Of a stretch of DNA of 64,000 bases, positions 1 to 7,472 are shown one piece after another. The notes beneath the pieces are model-generated. The model worked only from the letters and a program-made list of their open reading frames with translations, did not search any database and had not been told where the DNA came from. Origin of the DNA: Peptacetobacter sp900539645 (lineage in GTDB: Bacteria; Bacillota; Clostridia; Peptostreptococcales; Peptostreptococcaceae); the NCBI RefSeq assembly GCF_047807365.1, contig NZ_JBLOUI010000003.1, forward strand, positions 1-64,000, read 5' to 3'. The translations under genes and the position numbers were made by a program. Position 1 is the first letter of the stretch; each line of letters opens with the position of its first letter.

Positions 1-110
1 TATAATTTAAATTTAAAATTTGTTGGAACGCCGTATGAGGTGAAAGTCTCACGTACGGTGTGGAGTGGGGGAAAAGATGGAGATAAAATCAAAGTCTTAC
101 CTATCACTAT
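1..110 (+). mobile_element. 3' end of a group II intron (domains V-VI) inside nrdD
   Basis: Positions 28-61 form a 34-base hairpin with the layout of group II intron domain V: a lower stem carrying a CGC triad with a G-U wobble, a bulge, an upper stem and a GAAA tetraloop. About 50 bases follow that could hold domain VI, and conserved NrdD sequence (LIAGEVSKD) begins near 111. The reading frame is open through the intron end, so a GTG-started ORF from 65 is an artefact. The exact 3' splice site is not certain; it most likely lies near 110. The rest of the intron, including any intron-encoded protein, is left of the window. Confidence 0.7.
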
Positions 111-867
111 TAATAGCAGGAGAAGTTTCTAAAGATATAGCAAAGAGAAGATTAATACCTGCTCATTTAGTTCAAGCACACGAAGATAGAATGATTCATT
201 TGCACGATATGGACTATATAATACAACCTATATTCAATTGTTGTTTAATAAACCTTCAAGATATGTTAGATAATGGAACTGTTATAAATGAGAAAAAAGT
301 TAATTCTCCAAGTTGTTTTGCTACAGCTTGTACTATTACAACTCAGATAATGGCTCAAGTAGCAAGTAATCAGTATGGTGGGCAGAGTATAACTATAGCT
401 CATTTAGCTCCATATTTAAGAAAAACTTATTATAAATATCTAAATCTATTTAAAGACCAAGATAATAAAGAGGAAATAGCAGAAAGATTAACTCGTAAAG
501 AATTAAGAGATGGTGTTCAAACAATAAGATACCAATTATCTACTTTACAAACAAGTAATGGTCAGTCGCCTTTTGCTACAATATATCTTGAAGTTAGAGA
601 AGGCGATGAATACGAAAAAGAAATGGCTTTGATTTGTGAAGAAATGATAAGACAGAGATTAGATGGTATGCAGAATTATAAAGGACAACCTATAGGGGAA
701 GCCTTTCCTAAGTTAATTTATCTGTTAGATGAAAATAACTACAAAGAAGGAACTAAATATTGGTATTTAACTAAACTTAGTGCAGAATGTAGTGCTAAGA
801 GATTAGTTCCTGATTATCAAAGTGCAAAGATAATGCGACAGAACTATGGAGATACTTTTGCACCCAT
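111..867 (+). CDS. nrdD: Anaerobic ribonucleoside-triphosphate reductase, exon (5' end outside window)
   Basis: Class III (oxygen-sensitive) ribonucleotide reductase, which reduces NTPs to dNTPs with a glycyl radical. This exon encodes the middle of the protein: LIAGEVSKDIAKRRL, then HxHDMDY, then IFNCCLINL, where the family has one of the active-site cysteines, and ends in YGDTFAP. The N-terminal part is upstream of the window, beyond a group II intron. The exon ends after the first two bases of a Met codon (T at 867). Joining to 1716 restores A-P-M-G-C-R-S, the conserved thiyl-radical cysteine motif, in frame. The 16 codons after 867 up to a stop at 883 are intron sequence. Confidence 0.93.
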
Positions 868-1715
868 AAAACTTGTGGCATAGAGTAGTGATATTCTATG
901 AAAACCTATCTAAACGAGGGAAATCTCAAATAGAGAAAATCTCGTGCTAAATTTACAATATTGAAAATAATTTAAAATGAGGTGATATTATAGAAGAATG
1001 GAGAAAAGTTAAAGGTTGGGAGAATTTATATGAGGTTAGTAATACGGGCAAAATTAGAAGTGTTAGAACGGGTAAATTAAGAGCCTTAGATACTAATAAT
1101 TGTGGTTATAAAAGAGTTATTTTTTATGATAAAAATAATAAAGAAAGAGTATTTATTCATAGACTTGTAGCAGAAACGTTTATTCCTAATCCACAAAATA
1201 AACCCCAAGTTAATCATATAGATGGCAATAAATTAAATAATTCAGTTGAGAACTTGGAATGGTGTACTCAAATGGAAAATGAGATACACGCAATAAAAAA
1301 TGGTTTAAAAGGTCATTGGAATGGATATTTTGTAGTAGTATTCAATGATGGAAAAGTCGAAATTTGGGATAATAAAACTGCTTTTGCTAGAAGAATGAAT
1401 ACAAATATAACTCAAGTTAGAAATTGGTTAGATAAAGAAATGAATACCTATAATAAAAAGGGTATATTAAATATTCAATATTGTAATAAATGCGTAACGA
1501 CTAGTGAAAAGAATCCTTGCAATTAGGATTTAATGAGTAACGTAGAGCCATAAGCTAATGATGGTTTGGCATTGTGCAAAATAAGTCCAATTAAATCGAA
1601 ATGGTAGGAATCTTAATATATAATAATTAAGATTATGAAATAGTCTAATATCCTATGGTGACATAGGGAAGTTCATAAGAGAACTGCTAAGTGTTGCGAA
1701 CTTAGTGAATGTTTG
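868..1715 (+). mobile_element. Group I intron in nrdD (first), with HNH endonuclease ORF
   Basis: The 5' exon ends CCCAT and the intron contains GTGG ten bases further on, giving a P1 helix CCAU/GUGG with the expected U-G wobble at the splice site. The intron ends in G (1715). A GTAACGACTAG stretch near 1493-1503 and AAATAGTC near 1638-1645 look like the two strands of P7. The first of these lies inside the 3' end of the endonuclease ORF, so coding and ribozyme core overlap. Removal restores PMGCRS. The intron splits the codon for Met just before the catalytic cysteine motif. Confidence 0.88.
990..1526 (+). CDS. Intron-encoded HNH homing endonuclease with non-AUG start
   Basis: About 178 residues: a NUMOD4-like N-terminus (EEWRKVKGWENLYEVSNTGKIRSV), then an HNH core (HRLVAETFIPNPQNK..VNHIDGNKLNNSVENLEW) and a C-terminal DNA-binding segment ending in a helix-turn-helix-like stretch (AFARRMNTNITQVRNWL). 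No ATG, GTG or TTG exists between the upstream stop at 978-980 and codon 1254. A Shine-Dalgarno GAGGTG (979-984) is followed by ATT (987) and ATA (990). ATA stands where relatives have Met-Glu-Glu-Trp, so it is taken as the start. The product should cut intronless nrdD to spread the intron. The function is firm, the start codon is inferred. Confidence 0.82.
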   Translation: MEEWRKVKGWENLYEVSNTGKIRSVRTGKLRALDTNNCGYKRVIFYDKNNKERVFIHRLVAETFIPNPQNKPQVNHIDGNKLNNSVENLEWCTQMENEIHAIKNGLKGHWNGYFVVVFNDGKVEIWDNKTAFARRMNTNITQVRNWLDKEMNTYNKKGILNIQYCNKCVTTSEKNPCN

Positions 1716-2611
1716 GGGATGTAGAAGCCATTTAAGTCCTTATGAAGATAAAGACGGTCATTTAAAATGGTATGGTAGATTTAATCAAGGTGTAGTTTCA
1801 ATAAATTTACCACAAATAGGTATAATAGCTAATGGAGATTTTGATAAGTTTTGGAAAATTTTTGATGCAAGACTAGAATTATGTAAAGAAGCATTACTTC
1901 TTAGACATCATTTATTAGAAGGAACTAAAGCAGATACTTCACCTATACATTGGCAGTACGGTGCTATAGCTAGATTAGATAAAGACGATGTTATAGACCC
2001 TCTTTTACATAATGGGTATTCTACATTATCTTTAGGATATATAGGCATACACGAATTAGTACAAGCTATGATGGGCGTATCTCATACAACTCCTGAAGGT
2101 GAAAAATTTGCATTAGAAGTTATGAATTATATGCACGATAAATGCGAAGAATGGAAAAAAGAAACAGATGGCTTAGGATTTAGTTTATACGGAACTCCTG
2201 CCGAAAATACTGTATATCGTTTCTGTTCTTACGATAAAGAAAAATATGGTGTAATACCTAATGTAACTGATAAATTATATTATACAAATTCATATCATAT
2301 CAATGTTTGTGAAGAAATAGATGCTTTTAGTAAATTAGAATTTGAATCTCAGTTCCATTCTATTAGCTCAGGAGGTTGCATCAGTTATGTGGAGGTGGCT
2401 GATATGAGCAGAAACTTAGAAGCTATGGAACAACTTATAACATTTATATATAACCATATACAATATGCAGAAATTAACAGTAGACCTGATGTTTGTTATA
2501 AATGTGATTTTACTGGTGAAATAAAACTAGATGAAAACTTAGAATGGTATTGTCCTTCTTGTGGAAATAGAGATGAGAAGAATATGCAGGTTATGAGAAG
2601 AACTTGTGGAT
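1716..2611 (+). CDS. nrdD: Anaerobic ribonucleoside-triphosphate reductase, exon 2 in window
   Basis: Begins with (M)GCRSHLSPYEDKDG, containing the cysteine that becomes the substrate-attacking thiyl radical, and ends with a four-cysteine zinc ribbon (CYKC ... CPSC) followed by RRTCG. The last base (T, 2611) is the first base of the Tyr codon in the glycyl-radical motif RRTCGYIG. Translation past 2611 reads LTY and stops in the intron. Joining to 3340 gives TCGYIGTDFWNKGRTQEI. The exon carries most of the catalytic barrel. Confidence 0.93.
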
Positions 2612-3339
2612 TGACTTATTAGTCCACGTTAAACTGATTAAATTGCTGGAAACTCCTTAGAGCCTTAATTACCAAGTTGTTATAGGAATATAACAATGGC
2701 GAATAGTAACGGATTCGGTATGGTGAAAACATTAAGGATTGGAAAATCAAAAGCAACCAAGCAACTAGAACAGTTGAAGGCTCAACGACTATAATATCGG
2801 GTAATATATACAATTATAAGATGGGGTGTATTTATATAGAAATAATAAGAAAAATTAATGGGTTTGAGGGATATTATATTTCAAATTTAGGCAAAGTTTA
2901 TTGTACATTAGGAAAAGGAAATAGAAGAAATGGGAATAGAGTTCCTATGTATGAAATAAAACCTAGACCTAATAAAAACGGATATTTAAGAGTTTATATG
3001 AGAGAGGATAAAACAAATAAAAGAAAGGATAGATATGTTCACAGATTAGTTGCAGAACATTTTATCCCTAAAGAGAATAACCAACGTAATGTTGTTAATC
3101 ATATAGATTGTAATGTTCAAAATAATAATGTTGAAAATCTTGAATGGGTTACTCAAAAGGAAAATGTATATTATTCTATGGAATTAGGAAGATTAGATAA
3201 AAGTGTAATCGACGGAAAATTTATAAGTGGAATTATTAAACAATAATAAAATAAATTTAATTGTATATATTATATGGGATAGTCTACTCCGTACCATTAA
3301 ATTGGTAGTTAAAGTATAGCGAAAGCTACGGTATAAAGG
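2612..3339 (+). mobile_element. Group I intron in nrdD (second), with HNH endonuclease ORF
   Basis: P1 is unusually clear: exon GTGGAT pairs with GTCCAC (2622-2627) with U-G at the splice site. Core elements follow: AATTGCTGGAAACTC (P-like), GGCTCAACGACTATAAT (R-like) and GGGATAGTC (S-like), which pair as P7. The intron ends in G at 3339. It interrupts the glycyl-radical motif one base after the codon for the radical glycine. The endonuclease gene sits between the R and S elements, in a peripheral loop. Confidence 0.92.
2821..3246 (+). CDS. Intron-encoded HNH homing endonuclease
   Basis: About 136-141 residues. A NUMOD4-like start (IRKINGFEGYYISNLGKVYC) is followed by HRLVAEHFIPKENNQRNVVNHIDCNVQNNNVENLEW, the same HNH architecture as the protein in the other nrdD intron but lacking that protein's long C-terminal DNA-binding part. 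The ATG at 2821 overlaps what looks like the ribosome binding site (GGGGTG, 2823-2828). An ATA codon at 2836, seven bases after it, aligns with the ATA start of the other endonuclease (both read ATA-GAA). Either codon could be used. Expected role: homing of the surrounding group I intron. Confidence 0.82.
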   Translation: MGCIYIEIIRKINGFEGYYISNLGKVYCTLGKGNRRNGNRVPMYEIKPRPNKNGYLRVYMREDKTNKRKDRYVHRLVAEHFIPKENNQRNVVNHIDCNVQNNNVENLEWVTQKENVYYSMELGRLDKSVIDGKFISGIIKQ

Positions 3340-3407
3340 ATATAGGAACTGATTTTTGGAATAAGGGTAGAACTCAAGAGATAGGAGATAGAGTTTTACA
3401 TTTATAA
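3340..3407 (+). CDS. nrdD: Anaerobic ribonucleoside-triphosphate reductase, last exon
   Basis: Encodes (Y)IGTDFWNKGRTQEIGDRVLHL and a TAA stop, the conserved NrdD C-terminus directly after the radical glycine. At 68 bases it is a very short exon and would be missed by ORF calling. Together with the other exons it gives about 573 residues in the window. Confidence 0.9.
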
Positions 3408-3420
3408 AATAAATTAAACT

Positions 3421-3450
3421 TTAAAGGGGTTATACAAATAACCCCTTTAA
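3421..3450 (+). terminator. 13-bp perfect hairpin after nrdD
   Basis: Perfect 13-bp stem (arms 3421-3433 and 3438-3450, built on AAAGGGGTTAT) with a four-base loop, 13 bases after the nrdD stop. No long T-run follows, so it may be a weak terminator or an mRNA-stabilising hairpin. The next gene's ribosome binding site (AAGGAG) begins just after it. Confidence 0.6.
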
Positions 3451-3466
3451 TTATAAGGAGAAAATT

Positions 3467-3994
3467 ATGAGTGAACGTGAATTAAGAAAACGGATAAAAG
3501 GTCTTAGTGATACAATAGCTAAATTTAAAATAGTTCTTTATAAAATAGAAAATGATATTAATGTAGAAAAAGAAATATATTCTGCTATGGATATATCTAA
3601 CTATATAATAGATAAATGTAATAAAGAAAATATATTTATAAATAATTTAAAATTAAATAAACTTTTATATTTTGTTCAAAAGGAACATTTAAAAAAATAC
3701 AATAGGATTCTATTTATAGAAGATTTACTACCTTATAGATACGGTGCTTCTGTAGAGAATGTCTATAGAGTTTTCAAATATTATGGTAGAGATAATATTG
3801 ATGAACCAATAGATAAACTAATAGATATAGAAGAAGAATCTAAAGAAATAATAGATTCAATTATATTAAAGTATAGAAATTGTAAGTCAATGGAAATGGT
3901 TATACTTAGCAGGAAAGAAGAATCTTATAAAAAAGCAATAAAAGAAAAGAGCGATATAATTAAAATAGAATGGATAAAAGAAAACTATGAATAA
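3467..3994 (+). CDS. Panacea-domain (DUF4065/SocA-like) protein
   Basis: 175 residues. After about 40 residues of predicted coiled coil comes ISNYIIDKCNKENIFINNLKLNKLLYFVQKEHLKKYNR..LPYRYGASVENVYRVFKYYG, the pattern of the Panacea/DUF4065 family (KLxKLLYFxQ and the later YGPVxxxVYxxFK-type region). Panacea proteins are best known as antitoxins in diverse toxin-antitoxin pairs, and are also common in phages. The next gene (99 residues, overlapping by 8 bases) is unknown and is the obvious candidate partner, though nothing in it looks like a known toxin. ATG start with AAGGAG upstream. Confidence 0.75.
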   Translation: MSERELRKRIKGLSDTIAKFKIVLYKIENDINVEKEIYSAMDISNYIIDKCNKENIFINNLKLNKLLYFVQKEHLKKYNRILFIEDLLPYRYGASVENVYRVFKYYGRDNIDEPIDKLIDIEEESKEIIDSIILKYRNCKSMEMVILSRKEESYKKAIKEKSDIIKIEWIKENYE

Positions 3995-4286
3995 AGAACT
4001 AGAAATACTTCAAGAAAAAATAAATAAATATCTGATAGAAATAACAAGTTTTGCTTGGTCTATTGAGAATTATTATTATGCAGAACGGTGTATTATCCTA
4101 AGAAGAAGATTGAATAAGTTGATAGACAACAAAAAAAGAGAAGATATAGATACTAAACATATAAAGAAAATGAGTAACTATATTGATTTTATCTACAATA
4201 TAGAAAAAGACGCTTATGAAAAATATGATGTATTATATGAATATTTTAATATATGTATAGAATTGCTACTTGAATTATTGTATTAA
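3987..4286 (+). CDS. Hypothetical protein next to Panacea gene
   Basis: 99 residues, not recognised; predicted largely helical and rich in Lys, Glu, Ile and Tyr (e.g. SFAWSIENYYYAERCIILRRRLNKLI). It overlaps the preceding Panacea gene by 8 bases, so the two are translationally coupled. It could be the partner of a toxin-antitoxin pair or simply a small early phage protein. Confidence 0.6.
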   Translation: MNKELEILQEKINKYLIEITSFAWSIENYYYAERCIILRRRLNKLIDNKKREDIDTKHIKKMSNYIDFIYNIEKDAYEKYDVLYEYFNICIELLLELLY

Positions 4287-4298
4287 GGAGATGATTAT

Positions 4299-4829
4299 AT
4301 GAATTATGAAACAATAAGAAAATATGATGTTTCTAATGGAGAAGGTGTTAGAACAACTATATTTTGTACAGGATGTGAACATTATTGCAAAGGTTGTTTT
4401 AATGAAGATTTATGGAGTTTTGATAGTGGTAAATTATTTACATTAGATACTATGAACACTTTAATGAATTATTTAGATAATGAAAATATAGTTGGAATGA
4501 ATATATTAGGTGGTGAACCTATGCACCCTAAGAACATAGATGTTATAGAAGGAATAATTAAAGGTGCTAAAAGAATGTATCCTAATAAAACTATATGGCT
4601 TTGGAGTGGATACAAATTAGAAGAATTAGTTGAAAGAAAAGATACTAAGAATATATTAGAATTAATTGATGTATTAGTTGATGGAAAATTTGAATTAGAA
4701 AATAGAGATATAAATCTTAAATATAGAGGTTCTAGTAATCAAAGAGTTATAGATATGAATGAAACTAGAAAACAGAAAAAAATAGTCTTAATGGAGGAAT
4801 ATAATAATGAAATGTACAGAACTAAGTAA
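4299..4829 (+). CDS. nrdG: Anaerobic ribonucleotide reductase activating protein (radical SAM)
   Basis: 176 residues. N-terminal CEHYCKGC is the CxxxCxxC motif that holds the 4Fe-4S cluster of NrdG, preceded by GEGVRTTIFCTG and followed by the conserved CFNEDLWSFDSGKLF. NILGGEPMHPKN is the glycine-rich SAM-binding segment, and KTIWLWSGYKLEEL is typical of the family. NrdG generates the glycyl radical in NrdD, and its closeness to nrdD fits. AAGGAG precedes the ATG. The end overlaps the next gene by 23 bases. Confidence 0.95.
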   Translation: MNYETIRKYDVSNGEGVRTTIFCTGCEHYCKGCFNEDLWSFDSGKLFTLDTMNTLMNYLDNENIVGMNILGGEPMHPKNIDVIEGIIKGAKRMYPNKTIWLWSGYKLEELVERKDTKNILELIDVLVDGKFELENRDINLKYRGSSNQRVIDMNETRKQKKIVLMEEYNNEMYRTK

Positions 4830-5604
4830 CAATATAATGAAGGAATTGAAAAAAGAAAAAATACTTAAAAAAATATGTATAGTTCAAGTAGGAGATAGAG
4901 AGGATTCCAATAGATATATAAAAAATAAAATAAGAAAATGTAATGAATTAGGAATAGAGGTTGAATTAAAAAAATTCAAAGAAGATGAAATAGATAATTT
5001 AAAACTTAGAGAGATAATAGGTATGGCAAATTTAATGAGATTACCTTTATTTGTACAATTACCATTACCTGAACACTTAGATGAAACTTTAGTACATAAT
5101 ATAGATTATTCTATGGATATAGATGGATTTGGATATGAAACTTTAGGCAGAATAGTCGCAGGACATTCAAATAAATACCCTTGTACCCCTAAAGGAATAT
5201 TAACTATATTAGAATCTATAACGGATTTAGAAGGAAAAGATGTATTAATAATAAATAGAAGTTTCCATATAGGAAAAACACTTGCACTTATGCTAACTGA
5301 TAAAGATTGCACAGTTACAGTTGCTCATAGTAAAACTAAAAACTTACAAGATAAAATAGATAATGCAGATATAATAATTACTGCAATAGGTAAAGCTAAT
5401 TATTTTAATGCAGATAATTTTAAAAAAGGACAAATAGTAATAGATGTGTCAATTAACTTCGATGACGATGGCAAAATATGTGGTGATATAAGCAAAAATG
5501 AGTACGAAAAATTAAATAAAAAAGGAGTTTTATTTACTGAAGTACCTAACGGTGTAGGACTTATGACTACTACTAGTTTAATGGAACAAATAAAAAATTT
5601 ATAA
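4807..5604 (+). CDS. folD: Bifunctional methylene-THF dehydrogenase/cyclohydrolase
   Basis: 265 residues, slightly shorter than cellular FolD. Visible hallmarks: YIKNK (catalytic Tyr-x3-Lys), FVQLPLP, YSMDIDGF (the DVDGF-type motif), P-C-T-P, the NADP-binding NRSFHIGKTLA and the C-terminal EVPNGVGLMTTT. It interconverts 5,10-methylene-, methenyl- and 10-formyl-tetrahydrofolate. Next to nrdD/nrdG it could feed one-carbon units into thymidylate or purine synthesis, or formate for class III reductase, during infection (inference). The ATG lies inside nrdG after GGAGG. Confidence 0.93.
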   Translation: MKCTELSNNIMKELKKEKILKKICIVQVGDREDSNRYIKNKIRKCNELGIEVELKKFKEDEIDNLKLREIIGMANLMRLPLFVQLPLPEHLDETLVHNIDYSMDIDGFGYETLGRIVAGHSNKYPCTPKGILTILESITDLEGKDVLIINRSFHIGKTLALMLTDKDCTVTVAHSKTKNLQDKIDNADIIITAIGKANYFNADNFKKGQIVIDVSINFDDDGKICGDISKNEYEKLNKKGVLFTEVPNGVGLMTTTSLMEQIKNL

Positions 5605-5622
5605 GAAATTTATAAAAATATG

Positions 5623-5651
5623 TTGATACCCAATTTAAAATATGCTATAAT
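5623..5651 (+). promoter_or_regulatory. Consensus sigma-A promoter
   Basis: TTGATA (5623-5628), a 17-base spacer, and TATAAT (5646-5651) with TG two bases upstream of the -10 (extended -10). This is one of the best promoter matches in the window. It would start transcription near 5658, just after folD, and drive the structured region, the 25-codon ORF and possibly tnpB. Confidence 0.75.
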
Positions 5652-5748
5652 ATAATTAAAGAAGGGATAAGAAACTACTTCTTTAATAAGTTCTATAAAA
5701 TAATTAACTAAATTGAAGTTGTACCTAATAAGTATGATTTCTATTACT

Positions 5749-5784
5749 AGAGGGTAACTATTCTCCTCTTCTCGGTTACCCTCT
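5749..5784 (+). terminator. 10-bp hairpin downstream of the 5623 promoter
   Basis: AGAGGGTAAC (5749-5758) pairs perfectly with GTTACCCTCT (5775-5784) across a pyrimidine-rich 16-base loop. Only A/T-rich sequence, not a T-run, follows. It may be an attenuator in the leader RNA or a weak terminator. Confidence 0.5.
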
Positions 5785-5815
5785 AAATTTAAAATTAAAT
5801 ATAAGGATTGAAGAT

Positions 5816-5893
5816 ATGTGGCAAATAATTTTCGTCATCTCCTTTTTAATTATTGTATCTTCAACCTTTATATATGATTTTAAATTAGATTAA
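5816..5893 (+). CDS. Putative 25-residue hydrophobic peptide
   Basis: ATG at 5816, with AAGGA 8 bases upstream, opens MWQIIFVISFLIIVSSTFIYDFKLD, a single predicted membrane helix with a short charged tail. It lies between a strong promoter and an 18-bp hairpin with a T-run. That size and shape is typical of small membrane peptides, including type I toxins, but nothing else supports a toxin role. It could also be chance. Confidence 0.4.
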   Translation: MWQIIFVISFLIIVSSTFIYDFKLD

Positions 5894-5899
5894 AATTGC

Positions 5900-5988
5900 A
5901 TATATGAATTGGAATTTCTTTTACCAACCTTTCATTATTAATCAAACTTAGTCATTCATTATAAATTCCAATTCATATATATTTTTTT
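5900..5988 (+). terminator. 18-bp inverted repeat followed by T-run
   Basis: Arm 5900-5917 (ATATATGAATTGGAATTT) is perfectly complementary to 5963-5980, with a 45-base loop, and is followed by seven T (5982-5988). It would end a transcript from the 5623 promoter, giving an RNA of about 330 bases. The loop is much larger than in a usual terminator. Confidence 0.55.
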
Positions 5989-6039
5989 AATCAGTTGATA
6001 CCTGATTTTAAAAATTAAATAGTGTTTACACATTGGGTG

Positions 6040-6089
6040 ACCTTTCATCCAAAGGTTGAGGAATTAATAGTCCGTATTAATTCACTCGA
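6040..6089 (+). repeat. Two-hairpin module, left copy
   Basis: Hairpin 1: ACCTTT (6040-6045) with AAAGGT (6051-6056). Hairpin 2: TTGAG (6056-6060) + GAATTAATA pairs with TATTAATTC + CTCGA (6085-6089), leaving a single unpaired A (6084). The module is followed by TAAGCC. A second copy with the same geometry and the same bulged A lies just after tnpB at 7473-7509. Bulged subterminal hairpins resemble the ends of IS200/IS605 elements; the alternative is a guide-RNA scaffold. Confidence 0.6.
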
Positions 6090-6174
6090 TAAGCCTATGT
6101 AGTAGATTTGAGGTTTTAGAAATATATAAAATTACATAGGTCTAAAGGAGAAAGAACTAAAGGAGGTAATAAAA

Positions 6175-7440
6175 ATGGCAGAAACAAATGTCTTAGTAAG
6201 AAAATTAAAACTATGTGTAATTGATGAAGATGAAAATGTAAGAAAAGAAAAATATAAGTTTATAAGGGATGCTCAGTATCGGCAATATCAGTTGCTTAAT
6301 AGATATATGAGTTATCTAACAAGTGAATTTTATCAATCAGAAATGGATTTAAAATCTGAAAGATATAAAGAGGCATATAAACTTAGTACTAAAGATTTTA
6401 TCTTTGAACATAATATAGAATATGGTAAAGGTGTTGATACTAAATCATTAGTTAGAAGAAAGGTTCAAGATGATTTCTCTATTGCAATTAAAAATGGATT
6501 TATGAAGGGTGAGAGAAGTATTAATAACTATAAAAGAGATTTCCCTTTAATGACTAATGGCAGAGCATTAAAGTTTGAATATGACGAAGAAAATAATATA
6601 ACTATAAAGTGGGTAAACAAAATAAGGTTTAAAGTTATATTATCTGCCAACAAGAAAAACGTTAATACAGAACTTGCTCATACACTTCATAAAATAATCA
6701 ATGGAGAATACAAACTTGGACAATCTTCTTTATATTTTGATAAAAGTAATAATTTAATGCTTAATTTATCAATACATTTTCCTAAAAAAGAAAAAGCACC
6801 TTATATAGAAGGCAGAACATTAGGTATAGACTTAGGAATGAAAATTCCGGCTTATGCTAGTGTATCAGATAAGTCTTATATAAGAAGTAAATTCGGTGAT
6901 GTACTAGAATTAACTAAAGCTAAAGAACAGTTTAAAGCTAGAAGAACTAGACTTCAACAACAATTAAGAAATGTTAAAGGTGGAAAAGGTAAAAAGAAAA
7001 AATTAAAAGCATTTGAATCTTTATCTGATAAAGAAAGAAGATTTACACAGAATTATAACCATCAGATTAGTAGAAGAATAGTTGATTTTGCTAAAGAAAA
7101 TCAATGTGAATATATTAATATGGAATATCTTGAAGGTAGTTCATTTACAGATAAGAAAATGCTTGGCACTTGGACTTATTATGAATTACAACAATATATT
7201 AAGTATAAAGCAGAAATGGAAGGTATCAAAGTTAGATTTGTTAATCCTGCTTATACTTCTCAAACTTGTAGTAAATGTGGTTATGTTGATTCAGAAAACA
7301 GATTAGAACAAGAAAAATTTGTTTGTAAGAAATGTGGTAATAGTTTAAATGCAGATTATAATGCAAGTATTAATATAGCTAATTCTACTGATTTTATAAT
7401 TGGTAAAAAGAAAAATAATAAAAAGAAAAAGGTAGCATAA
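6175..7440 (+). CDS. tnpB: TnpB-family RuvC RNA-guided nuclease
   Basis: 421 residues, the usual TnpB size. The RuvC triad is complete: Asp in TLGIDLGMKIPAYA (about residue 220), Glu in YINMEYLEG (about 320) and Asp in ADYNASINIA (about 395). A four-cysteine zinc finger (CSKCGYVDS ... CKKCGN) separates the last two. TnpB uses an RNA made from the transposon end to cut DNA at a matching target next to a short motif. No tnpA transposase gene is present, but matching hairpin modules flank the gene. AAAGGAGG precedes the ATG. It is either a transposon-derived nuclease kept by the phage or a non-autonomous insertion. Confidence 0.9.
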   Translation: MAETNVLVRKLKLCVIDEDENVRKEKYKFIRDAQYRQYQLLNRYMSYLTSEFYQSEMDLKSERYKEAYKLSTKDFIFEHNIEYGKGVDTKSLVRRKVQDDFSIAIKNGFMKGERSINNYKRDFPLMTNGRALKFEYDEENNITIKWVNKIRFKVILSANKKNVNTELAHTLHKIINGEYKLGQSSLYFDKSNNLMLNLSIHFPKKEKAPYIEGRTLGIDLGMKIPAYASVSDKSYIRSKFGDVLELTKAKEQFKARRTRLQQQLRNVKGGKGKKKKLKAFESLSDKERRFTQNYNHQISRRIVDFAKENQCEYINMEYLEGSSFTDKKMLGTWTYYELQQYIKYKAEMEGIKVRFVNPAYTSQTCSKCGYVDSENRLEQEKFVCKKCGNSLNADYNASINIANSTDFIIGKKKNNKKKKVA

Positions 7441-7472
7441 TCTACCTTTGAACTTATTAAATATACAGGCAA

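Larger units (their letters stand above)
5605..6174 (+). other. 570-base regulatory/structured region upstream of tnpB
   Basis: No long gene. In order: a consensus promoter (5623-5651), a 9-bp hairpin (TTAAAGAAG 5656-5664 with 5678-5686), a 10-bp hairpin (5749-5784), a 25-codon hydrophobic ORF (5816-5893), an 18-bp stem with a 45-base loop followed by seven T (5900-5988), the hairpin module that recurs downstream of tnpB (6040-6089), and an 8-bp stem (CCTATGTA 6094-6101 with 6133-6140). The sequence TTGATACC at 5623 recurs at about 5994 with similar flanks. Read as a whole this looks like a structured transcript leading to tnpB. Confidence 0.6.

Noticed and set aside
65..883. Whole ORF 65-883 as one protein
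   Set aside because: Its first ~15 codons are group II intron and its last ~5 codons are group I intron; only 111-867 matches NrdD.
6175..7440. TnpB protein as a type V CRISPR effector or a nuclease-dead TldR regulator
   Set aside because: No CRISPR-like direct repeats or spacers are present in the window, and all three RuvC acidic residues are intact, unlike TldR proteins.
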